Shown: in pieces, positions 7,534 to 14,412 of the stretch
Layout: each line of letters begins with the position of its first letter
Position numbering within the stretch: the stretch's first letter is position 1
Source of the DNA: Egibacteraceae bacterium
Lineage (GTDB): Bacteria > Actinomycetota > Nitriliruptoria > Euzebyales > Egibacteraceae
NCBI GenBank assembly: GCA_040905805.1
Contig: JBBDQS010000016.1
Location: forward strand, 2,290 to 36,142
Direction: 5' to 3'
DNA: 33,853 bases
Made by a program: the position numbers and the translations under genes
The notes under the pieces: generated by a model
Seen by the model: only the letters and a program-made list of their open reading frames with translations
What the model was told of the DNA's origin: nothing
The model's database searches: none

Positions 7534-8301
7534 TTGAACACCCTGAGCGATGGACAGGTCTTCGCGCTGGCACTGGCCGGCAGCCTCGTGCCGACCCTGG
7601 CCTGGCTGTGGTTCTTCTACAGCCGGGACCGCTACGACCGGGAGCCCAAGCGTCTCGTCGCCAAGCTCTTCCTGATCGGGGCGCTGCCGGTCGGCATCCT
7701 CGCCGGCATCACCAACGTGGCCTTCGCCAGCGTCGTCGGCATCGGGGTCACCGCCGTGGTGGTCGCCCCGATCGGCGAGGAGACCCTCAAGTACCTCGGC
7801 GCGCGGCGGGGCGCCGGACGCCATCTCGCGTTCGACGAGCCGGTCGACGGCATGGTGTACGGCGCCTCCGTGGGGCTCGGCTTCGCCGCCGCCGAGAGCA
7901 TCGACTACCTCACCGTGGCCTACACCGGCGGTGAGCTGTGGGGCGAGCCCTTCGGCTGCGCCGGCCTCGGGTGCTTCGCGACCGTCGCGGTGCTGCGCGG
8001 GGTGGGCACGGCGCTGGTCCACGCCCTGTGCTCGGCCATCGCCGGCTACTTCCTCGCGCGGCGCATCCTCGAGGGCGCGCCGCGGCGCGCCGCGGTCGGC
8101 GGGGTCGCGCTCGCGGCGCTGCTCCACGCGTTGTGGAACGGCACGGGACTGCTGCTCGGGTTCGGGGTGGTGGTCCTCGCCGCCGTGGTGTTCACCCGCC
8201 TGCTGCGCCGGGCCCTGGCCCGCTCGCCCCACCACGGCCGCCAGCTCCTGCCCCACGCGCCCGACACGTGGTTCCCGGCCGTCCCGCCCCCGCCGTCGTA
8301 G
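7534..8301 (+). CDS. PrsW-family intramembrane metalloprotease (M82/CPBP-like)
   Basis: 255 aa from TTG 7534, selected for the TACGAT -10 seven bases upstream and because the first helix follows at once. About seven hydrophobic segments cover the length. Family motifs are EExxK in APIGEETLKYLG (Glu82, Glu83, Lys86), the membrane motif VDGMVYGASVGLGFAAAES, and two conserved histidines in TALVHAL and LLHALWNG. PrsW proteases cut membrane-spanning anti-sigma factors such as RsiW. A membrane-anchored anti-sigma-like protein lies about 6 kb upstream in this window, but a link is only speculation. It converges with the OsmC gene, 4 nt apart. Confidence 0.85.
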   Translation: MNTLSDGQVFALALAGSLVPTLAWLWFFYSRDRYDREPKRLVAKLFLIGALPVGILAGITNVAFASVVGIGVTAVVVAPIGEETLKYLGARRGAGRHLAFDEPVDGMVYGASVGLGFAAAESIDYLTVAYTGGELWGEPFGCAGLGCFATVAVLRGVGTALVHALCSAIAGYFLARRILEGAPRRAAVGGVALAALLHALWNGTGLLLGFGVVVLAAVVFTRLLRRALARSPHHGRQLLPHAPDTWFPAVPPPPS

Positions 8302-8305
8302 CCCG

Positions 8306-8833
8306 TCAGCGACCGGCGGCGGCATCCCCGACCAGCTCGTGGGACACCGTCAGCGTCGCGGAGCCCTGGAGGGTCTGGTGGACCACGCAGTAGCGCTCGG
8401 TGAGGGCGAGCAGGCGCGCCAGCTGGTCGGGCGTGGCGTCGGCGTCGAGCTCGAAGCGCACCCGGATGTCACGGAAGCCCACCGGTGCCTCCTTGCTGAC
8501 CGCCAGGGTGCCCCGGAAGTCCAGGTCGCCCTCCACGTGCACGGTGCCCCCGCGCAGCGGGATCTCCAGGGCTGTGGCGACCGACGACAGCGTCACGCCG
8601 GCGCAGGCGGCCAGCGCCTCCAGGAGCATGTCACCCGAGCACAGCGACAGCCCGTCACCGCCGGTGGCGGGGTGCAGCCCGGCGCTGGCCAGGGCCGCAC
8701 CGGTCTTGACCGAGCAGGTGATGCCCTCGCCCAGCACGCCCTCGGCGCGCAGGGTGACCAGTGCGGCGGCCGGCTCCCCGCGGTAGCGCTCCTTGAGCGG
8801 AGCCTGCACCGCCCGCAGCTCGTCCCGTCGCAT
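8306..8833 (-). CDS. OsmC-family peroxiredoxin-like protein
   Basis: 175 aa from the ATG at 8833; GGAG lies about 7 nt upstream. The fold is recognised from GLSLCSGDMLLEALAACAG (about 61-79), the central helix of OsmC/Ohr proteins with its cysteine in AAC (Cys77), and from the C-terminal CVVHQTLQGSATL element. Other cysteines are Cys40 (ITCSVKTG) and Cys65. Members reduce organic hydroperoxides using two cysteines; which pair acts here is not certain, and some members are not peroxidases. It is cytoplasmic. It is transcribed towards PrsW and divergent from the phosphatase gene. Confidence 0.82.
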   Translation of the reverse strand: MRRDELRAVQAPLKERYRGEPAAALVTLRAEGVLGEGITCSVKTGAALASAGLHPATGGDGLSLCSGDMLLEALAACAGVTLSSVATALEIPLRGGTVHVEGDLDFRGTLAVSKEAPVGFRDIRVRFELDADATPDQLARLLALTERYCVVHQTLQGSATLTVSHELVGDAAAGR

Positions 8834-8986
8834 CACCGGTCTCCGATCCCGACTCGATGTTTGAGCGTACGGCCACGGGTGCACGGCTGTCGATGGCCGC
8901 GTGCGGCGTCTTGCCGTCTTTGGCCAGCGCCAGGGGCCGGGGCCGACCGGTGTGCCCCGCTGACAGCTAAGGATGGTGATGCCTGC

Positions 8987-11233
8987 ATGGACGACCCGCC
9001 CGGTGGCAGTGGCGCAAGCGGGGCCGGCCCCGCGGTCGCTACGCTCTCCCTGACCGGAGAGGCGGCGGTGACGCAGGACGCCCGAGACCTCGTCGCGGAG
9101 GTCCTCGCCGAAGCCGGCCTCGGGCGCCTCGTCGGGGACGCCAGCATGCTGGTGACCGAGCTCGTGACCAACGCCCTGCTGCACGGCGCACCGCCGGCGG
9201 AGCTCCGGGTGCGCATGGATCGCCGGGGCACCGCACGGCTCGAGGTGTCCGACGCGAGCCCCGCGATGCCCCTGCGCACCCGGCGGAACGACGAGGCGAT
9301 GACCGGCCGCGGACTATCCGTCGTCGACGCGCTCTCCGCCCGTTGGGGCGTGCGCCTGGTCCCACCCGGCAAGATCGTCTGGGCCGAGCTCCGGACGGGG
9401 ACGACCGGGCAAGCGCAGGCGACCGATCCGGAGGGGCTGGTCGGGGGATGGACCGAGCTCGAGTCCCTGGCTGGCGGGCTGGAGCCGGACGAGCCACGGT
9501 ACGCCGTGCGCCTTGGTGACATCCCCACGGACCTGCTCCTGGCCGCCAAGGCACACGTCGACAACCTCGTCCGGGAGTTCGCGCTCGCGTCGGCGGGGGC
9601 CCGGAGCGGGGCGTCGGCGCCCGTCCCCGGGCACCTCGCCGAGCTGATCGAGACGGTCGTGCACCGCTTCGCCGCGCCCCGGGAGGCCATCAAGCGCCAG
9701 GCGCTGGCCAACGCGCACGCAGGGCGCAGCCACGTCCGCCTCGAGCTCATGATGCCGGCCAGCGCGGCAGACGCCGGCGAGGCCTACCTGCAGGCCCTCG
9801 ACCAGGCCGACGAGTACTGCCGTGCCATGCGGCTGCTGACGCTCGAGTCACCGCCTCAGCACCGCGTGTTCCGGCGGTGGTACGTCGAAGAGCTGGTCAC
9901 CCAGCTCCGCCGCGCCGCGGCGGGGCAACCGCCGCTTGCGCCGCAGACCTTCGAGCAACGCATCCTCCAGGAGATCGACACGGTGGCGGCCGCCCAGCGG
10001 ACTGCCGAACGCAGCGCCCGGTTGTCCGCCATCTCCGCCACCCTGGCCTCAGCCGTCACGCCCGAGGCCGTCACCCACGCGGTGCTCCAGGACGGTGTCG
10101 AGGTGCTGCGGGCAGCGGGCGGCGCCATCCTCCTCGCGTCGTCGAGCTCGACCCTCGAGCTCCCCGGTGCGGTGGGCTACGGGGAGTCGGTGGTGGCGCA
10201 GCTGCGGTCCGAGCCCACCCACGCGGAGCTGCCGGCGGCCATGGCTCTGCGCACCGGCGACGCGGTGTGGCTCGAGTCGCGCGAGGAACGCGACCAGCGT
10301 TTCCCCGCGCTGGGCGGCATGGAACCGACCACGATGTCGATCTGCGCGGTGCCGCTCGTGGTCGGTGACCGCCGTCTGGGGGCGCTGCGGTTCAGCTTCG
10401 ACGAGGCCAGGCTGTTCGACGGCGAGGAACGCGAGTTCATCCTGCAGTTCGCGGCGCAGACGGCCCAGGCGCTCGATCGCGCGCTGCTGTACGCCCACCA
10501 GGTCGACGTGTCCGGGCGCCTGCAGCGCAGCCTGCTGCCACCGCGTCTGCCCGACGTGCCGGGCATGCGCGTCGAGGCGGCGTACGAACCGGCCGGCGAC
10601 GGGATCGACGTGGGTGGCGACTTCTACGACGTGTGGCAGTGCGGCGACGGACGTTGGGCCTTCGCGATCGGGGACGCGTCCGGCACCGGACCGGAAGCGG
10701 CCGCCATGACCGCGCTGGTGCGCCACACCATGCGCGCGCTCACGGTCGACCCCGCCGGCCTGGAGACGGTCCTGCGTCGGCTCAACACCGCGCTGCTCGA
10801 GGCGCAGGCAGACGCCGACGCCGATCGGTTCTGCACGGTGCTGGTGGGCCTGCTGCGGGTCGCACCGGACGGCGCGGAGATCGACCTGGTCAGCGGCGGC
10901 CATCCCGGCCCCCTTCTGGCCCGGAGCTCCGGGGAGCTCGGGTTCGTCGACCTGGGCGGGACCCTCCTGGGGCTGTTCGACACCGTGGCGGCGCTGGACC
11001 GGCGCACGCTGCGGCTGTCGCCGGGCGACGAGATCGTCCTGTACAGCGACGGGGTCATGGACACCCGCCGCGGTCGGGAGTTCTTCGGGACCGACCGTAT
11101 CGCGTCCACCGTCGCCGCCGCGCGCGAGGAGCAACGGCCGACGGCGTCCGCGCTCGCCGAGGCCGTCCGCACCCACGCTCATGGCCGGGTCACCGACGAC
11201 GTCGCCGTCCTCACACTGCGGTTCACGGGGTAG
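8987..11233 (+). CDS. Fused HATPase / GAF / PP2C (SpoIIE) partner-switching phosphatase
   Basis: 748 aa from the ATG at 8987; AAGGA (8969-8973) is a distant ribosome site. Residues 15-138 form an RsbW-type ATP-binding kinase fold with N-box ELVTNALLHG (58-67) and G-box GRGLSVV (107-113). Residues about 170-310 match a helical domain often found next to it in actinobacteria. A helix around 320-350 leads into a GAF sensor (345-505). The SpoIIE/RsbU phosphatase occupies 510-748, with metal-site motifs GGDFYDVW (543-550), GDASGTGPEA (562-571), LYSDGVMDTR (685-694) and TDDVAVL (736-742). Such proteins control anti-sigma antagonists in stress responses. No sigma or STAS gene is adjacent, so its partners are encoded elsewhere. 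Confidence 0.88.
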   Translation: MDDPPGGSGASGAGPAVATLSLTGEAAVTQDARDLVAEVLAEAGLGRLVGDASMLVTELVTNALLHGAPPAELRVRMDRRGTARLEVSDASPAMPLRTRRNDEAMTGRGLSVVDALSARWGVRLVPPGKIVWAELRTGTTGQAQATDPEGLVGGWTELESLAGGLEPDEPRYAVRLGDIPTDLLLAAKAHVDNLVREFALASAGARSGASAPVPGHLAELIETVVHRFAAPREAIKRQALANAHAGRSHVRLELMMPASAADAGEAYLQALDQADEYCRAMRLLTLESPPQHRVFRRWYVEELVTQLRRAAAGQPPLAPQTFEQRILQEIDTVAAAQRTAERSARLSAISATLASAVTPEAVTHAVLQDGVEVLRAAGGAILLASSSSTLELPGAVGYGESVVAQLRSEPTHAELPAAMALRTGDAVWLESREERDQRFPALGGMEPTTMSICAVPLVVGDRRLGALRFSFDEARLFDGEEREFILQFAAQTAQALDRALLYAHQVDVSGRLQRSLLPPRLPDVPGMRVEAAYEPAGDGIDVGGDFYDVWQCGDGRWAFAIGDASGTGPEAAAMTALVRHTMRALTVDPAGLETVLRRLNTALLEAQADADADRFCTVLVGLLRVAPDGAEIDLVSGGHPGPLLARSSGELGFVDLGGTLLGLFDTVAALDRRTLRLSPGDEIVLYSDGVMDTRRGREFFGTDRIASTVAAAREEQRPTASALAEAVRTHAHGRVTDDVAVLTLRFTG

Positions 11234-11333
11234 AAGGGCGCCTGGACGAGGGTCATGGGCCGGGTTTGCGCCGGCGAGCCCGCGGCAAGCCTGGAGGCAC
11301 CACCGATCCCATCCGCCCTGCGCGTCCCAGTCG

Positions 11334-11924
11334 TCACCCCAGCCGCTGGGTCAGCCCGGCCGGTGGGACGCTGGAGCGTGCGCCCGTGAGTCGCGCGAGC
11401 AGCCACGTTGTGGTGCGCAGGGTCTTGAGAAGGTCGGTGCAGCAGGTTGCCGTCGGCTGTGTGGTCGTCGTGTCCCGGGGGTCAGGGGCGTGCGGCTGGA
11501 AGGCGCGTCGCGAAGCTCTGCACCGGCCGATGGTAGACAGCGCTGCCTGCAGGTCGGCGTCGATGGCCTTGCGCCGTGGGTCGTGGGCGTGTCCGTGGGG
11601 CTGGGCGAGCGCGCGTGCGCGGACGATCTGGCGGTGTGCGTGCAGCACCTCGGTGGCGAGTCGGGCGATGACCTCGGTGGAGGCCTGCTCGGTGTCCGGC
11701 TCGTGGTCCCTCATGCTCCGCAGGGCTTGCAGCTCGTCGTGCAGGCACCGCAGGACCCTGCGCTGGAGGGACTGCGCGGTGGCCAGCAGCTGTCGCGGGC
11801 TCGCGCCCGCTGGCCTGTGGTGTGCACCGGGCGGGGTGGCGGGTGCCGGGGATGGGGAGACCAGTTGCAGGGTCTGGGGCGGGTCGAGGTCGAGTTCGTT
11901 GGCGGCGGCGACGCGGACGGCCAT
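11334..11924 (-). CDS. Hypothetical helical protein
   Basis: 196 aa from the ATG at 11924, with GAAGGA six bases upstream, which supports a real gene. It is rich in Ala, Arg, Leu and Thr and predicted to be mostly alpha-helical. It has a Cys-containing helix near residues 58-62 and a CC pair late in the chain, with no signal peptide or membrane helix. I do not recognise a family. It lies 51 nt downstream of the SipW-DUF5305 gene on the same strand, so it may be the last member of that operon, and converges on the phosphatase gene. Confidence 0.6.
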   Translation of the reverse strand: MAVRVAAANELDLDPPQTLQLVSPSPAPATPPGAHHRPAGASPRQLLATAQSLQRRVLRCLHDELQALRSMRDHEPDTEQASTEVIARLATEVLHAHRQIVRARALAQPHGHAHDPRRKAIDADLQAALSTIGRCRASRRAFQPHAPDPRDTTTTQPTATCCTDLLKTLRTTTWLLARLTGARSSVPPAGLTQRLG

Positions 11925-11975
11925 GACGTGTCCTTCCAGGGTTCGTGAAAACCCGGGCGTTGGCCCATGACGGGT

Positions 11976-13571
11976 TCAGCGTGCGGCGGGGACCGTGTCG
12001 GTGTGGGGGTCAGCGACCGGCGGCACCGCCGCGGGGGGCACCTCCGGTGACGGAGCCGGGGTGGGTGCTGGGGTCGCAGCGGGACGGTAGTGGTAGTGGG
12101 TGCCGTCGAGGTCGCAGACGAACGCCTTCGTGGCCCGGTCGTGGAGGACGGGACGGTTGTGGGCCTGTGCGAGCGCGACCAGCGCGGTGATGTCGGTGAG
12201 TCCGACGACGCGTGCGGGCAGGAGCGGTTCGACGTCGGCGGAGATCACCAGGTGGGGCCAGCGGCGCATGATCCGCTCGGCCTCGTCGAGCCTGGCGGTG
12301 CGCCAGGATGCCACCAGCAGTCCGAGCAGTCCTGCGACGCAGGCGAGGGCGGCCGCCAGGGACAGCCAGCGTGCGGTGGGCACCGGTATGGCACGCCCGG
12401 CCCACGACAGGGTGGCGGGTTGGCTGCCGGGGACGGGCACCTGGCCGGCTTCCTGAGCGGTGAACGGGGCAGCGTCGCCGCTGTCGCCGCCGTCGACCGG
12501 GCGTAGCTGGGTGTCGGTCAGCTGGTAGGCAAGCGTCGGGGCGAAGCGCTCGTCGAGCGGCTGTCCGTGGATGTCACCGTCGATGTGGACCTGGGGGCGC
12601 ACGGTGATCGTGATCCCGCCGGGTTCGCCGGTGGCGTCGGCCGCCGTGTCGACCAGGGACCGGATCTCGCCGAGGTCGAGGCCGCCGGTGATCTGGGCCG
12701 CGGCGCCCTCGAAGCTGCGGGAGTCGGCGAGAGGGATGGTGCGCGACCAGCCGCTGGCGTGGTCCACCGTTGCGTGCAGCGCGATGGTGCCGCGGGTGGT
12801 CGCGGGCTCCTCGGCGGTGAGCCGGTAGGCGAACCCGACCTCCAGGTCGCGAACGAGGCGCAGGAACAGGGGCTGGTCGGTGTCGATCTTGGAGGTCTCA
12901 TAGACCGGTCCGGGGGCGGCGGTCGCGGTGTGGGTGAACGTCCCGTCGTGGGTGTAGGCGACCTCGCCGGCGGCCGTGGCCGGCCGGGTCCACGACACGG
13001 CGGCGAGCACTGCGAAGGCGACCAGCCCGACGAGCAGGACGACACCGAGCTGGGCGTGCGCACCGACGGCGAGGCCGCCGTGGCTGTTGCGTGCGGGTGT
13101 TGTTCTCACAGGCCGTGTCCTCCTTCTCGCGGCGGTTGCGCCGGCGGCGGCCAGGACCGCGAGCACGGCCAGGACCATCGCGGCGGGGTGGGCGCGCAGC
13201 CAGCGGGCGGGCACGCCGATCGTTGGCAGGTGCACCCAGGCGGTGCCGAGCAGCTCGTCGGTGCGGGGACGTTCGGGGTCCAGCCAGGCGTTGTTGTCGC
13301 CGCTGAGCACGAACGCGTCACCGTCGGTGTCCACGATGCGGTGCAACACGACCTGGCCCAGCGTCGGGCTGCGGTACGCGGCGATGTCGCCGACCGCATA
13401 CCGGTCGGCCTGGCGCACGACGACCACGTCGCCGCTGCGGTAGGTCGGCTCCATGCTGTTGCCATGGGTGATGACCACGGTCAGCGCACCGGGGAGGCCG
13501 GTGAGCACCACCACGGCCGCGGTGCTCACCGCGACGCCGAGCGCCAGCGTGACCAGCCGGGGGCGTCTCAT
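11976..13571 (-). CDS. SipW-type signal peptidase I fused to a DUF5305-like domain
   Basis: 531 aa from the ATG at 13571, with AGGAG upstream. Residues 1-125 are a signal peptidase of the SipW/archaeal/ER class: a membrane helix (8-35), catalytic Ser39 in HGNSMEPT, His77 in VVLHRIVD in place of the bacterial Lys, and Asp92 in GDNN. A second helix (129-148), an Arg-rich loop and a third helix (174-194) follow. Residues about 204-395 resemble DUF5305 (VAYTHDGTFTHTA, GPVYETSKIDTDQPLFLRLV), then a fourth helix (402-423) and a cytoplasmic tail ending Pro/Ala-rich. The peptidase and this domain are usually separate neighbouring genes in my knowledge; here one uninterrupted frame joins them. The likely substrate is the secreted protein encoded next door. 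Confidence 0.83.
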   Translation of the reverse strand: MRRPRLVTLALGVAVSTAAVVVLTGLPGALTVVITHGNSMEPTYRSGDVVVVRQADRYAVGDIAAYRSPTLGQVVLHRIVDTDGDAFVLSGDNNAWLDPERPRTDELLGTAWVHLPTIGVPARWLRAHPAAMVLAVLAVLAAAGATAARRRTRPVRTTPARNSHGGLAVGAHAQLGVVLLVGLVAFAVLAAVSWTRPATAAGEVAYTHDGTFTHTATAAPGPVYETSKIDTDQPLFLRLVRDLEVGFAYRLTAEEPATTRGTIALHATVDHASGWSRTIPLADSRSFEGAAAQITGGLDLGEIRSLVDTAADATGEPGGITITVRPQVHIDGDIHGQPLDERFAPTLAYQLTDTQLRPVDGGDSGDAAPFTAQEAGQVPVPGSQPATLSWAGRAIPVPTARWLSLAAALACVAGLLGLLVASWRTARLDEAERIMRRWPHLVISADVEPLLPARVVGLTDITALVALAQAHNRPVLHDRATKAFVCDLDGTHYHYRPAATPAPTPAPSPEVPPAAVPPVADPHTDTVPAAR

Positions 13572-13607
13572 GGCTGCTCCTGGTTTCGCGGACCGGAAGG
13601 GGAAGCG

Positions 13608-13638
13608 GCTCGGGCGGCCGTCAGACGACCACCCGAGC
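13608..13638 (-). terminator. Imperfect hairpin between the secreted protein and SipW genes
   Basis: Arms 13608-13619 (GCTCGGGCGGCC) and 13627-13638 (GACCACCCGAGC) pair at 10 of 12 positions around a 7-nt loop. It sits in the 85-nt gap between the secreted-protein stop (13657) and the SipW start (13571). It could act as a partial terminator that keeps peptidase expression below that of its substrate. Confidence 0.4.
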
Positions 13639-13656
13639 CTGCTGTGGAGCGACGCG

Positions 13657-14046
13657 TTAGCTGGCGGTGACGCTGACGCCGACCGTGTCGGCGGTGTCGG
13701 TCGACTGGGCCAGCGAGGTGCAATTGACGGTGGTTTCCGTGGTCCCGTCATAGGTGCCGGCGGCACAGGTAGTGGCGGCACCACCGAAGTTGATCGACAC
13801 GGTGTCAGCCGAGTGGTCGCCGCTGAACACCAGTGCCGCGTCGGTGATGGTCGCTCCGGTGCCGTCCAAGGTGAAGTCCAGCGAGGTGAGGGTGGCGCCG
13901 GAAACGGTGACCTCGCCGTAGCCGGCGGTCTCGGTCACACCGGTGGTGGTCACCGAGGCGGTGAACGCGGTCGTGGCGAACAGCAGGGCGGCCGCGGTGG
14001 CCAGTGCGACGACGAGCGGGCGGTTGAACGTACGGGTAGCGGTCAT
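13657..14046 (-). CDS. Small secreted TasA/camelysin-like protein (SipW substrate candidate)
   Basis: 129 aa from the ATG at 14046; AAAGGA lies about 10 nt upstream. A signal peptide with n-region MTATRTFNRP and a hydrophobic core (11-29) ends near AFTAS (28-31). The mature part is about 100 residues of Thr/Ser/Gly/Val-rich beta strands, low in charge, with two cysteines (94 and 109) that may form a disulfide. This composition and its place directly upstream of a SipW-type peptidase recall TasA and camelysin, which SipW releases to build extracellular fibres. Sequence similarity to TasA is weak by eye; the assignment rests mainly on context. Expression probably starts in the long leader above 14046. 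Confidence 0.65.
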   Translation of the reverse strand: MTATRTFNRPLVVALATAAALLFATTAFTASVTTTGVTETAGYGEVTVSGATLTSLDFTLDGTGATITDAALVFSGDHSADTVSINFGGAATTCAAGTYDGTTETTVNCTSLAQSTDTADTVGVSVTAS

Positions 14047-14412
14047 TGTATGCAGATCCTTTGCGTCGTAGCCCGGACCCAACTGGTCCCACGGCTGTGC
14101 GGATACCGCTCTAAGCGGCGGCGATTGGTGGCGGCTGTGTGTGCCGACTTCCTATGCCTCGGGCGCCTCCAAACAGACCTGAGCGTCGAAACCCATAAAA
14201 ACAATAAAACGCTTAAACGGGGGCCCCCGCCGTCCCCCGCACGGGGGCAGGTGCGCAAGGCGCCGATCACCGTTCAGCTCGTACGTGGGTGATCGGGAAT
14301 TGCCGCAGGGTGTGGGCAATGCTGCCTCGGCCGGATAGCTCGAGTTGTTGGCCGGTTGGTAGTGTGCCGGCCACGGAAACGGGTACCTCAGCCAGCACAT
14401 GAACGGAAGCCC
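14047..14412. other. 366-bp divergent intergenic region with AT-rich tract and GC hairpins
   Basis: It separates the secreted-protein gene (minus) from fdhA (plus). Two GC hairpins lie at 14218-14229 (CGGGGGCCCCCG) and 14234-14247 (CCCCCG-CA-CGGGGG). On the minus strand they are followed by a T-rich stretch (14190-14217), which has the shape of a rho-independent terminator or an AT-rich promoter. Closer to 14046 the minus-strand leader has a GGACC/GGTCC stem-loop (14075-14089), then GACGCAAAGG (14058-14067) just before the ATG. No coding sequence is evident. Confidence 0.6.

Noticed and set aside
14058-14102. Annotating a confirmed c-di-GMP riboswitch feature
   Set aside because: Key elements (GCAAACC and the second helix) are absent, so it is kept only as a low-interest observation.
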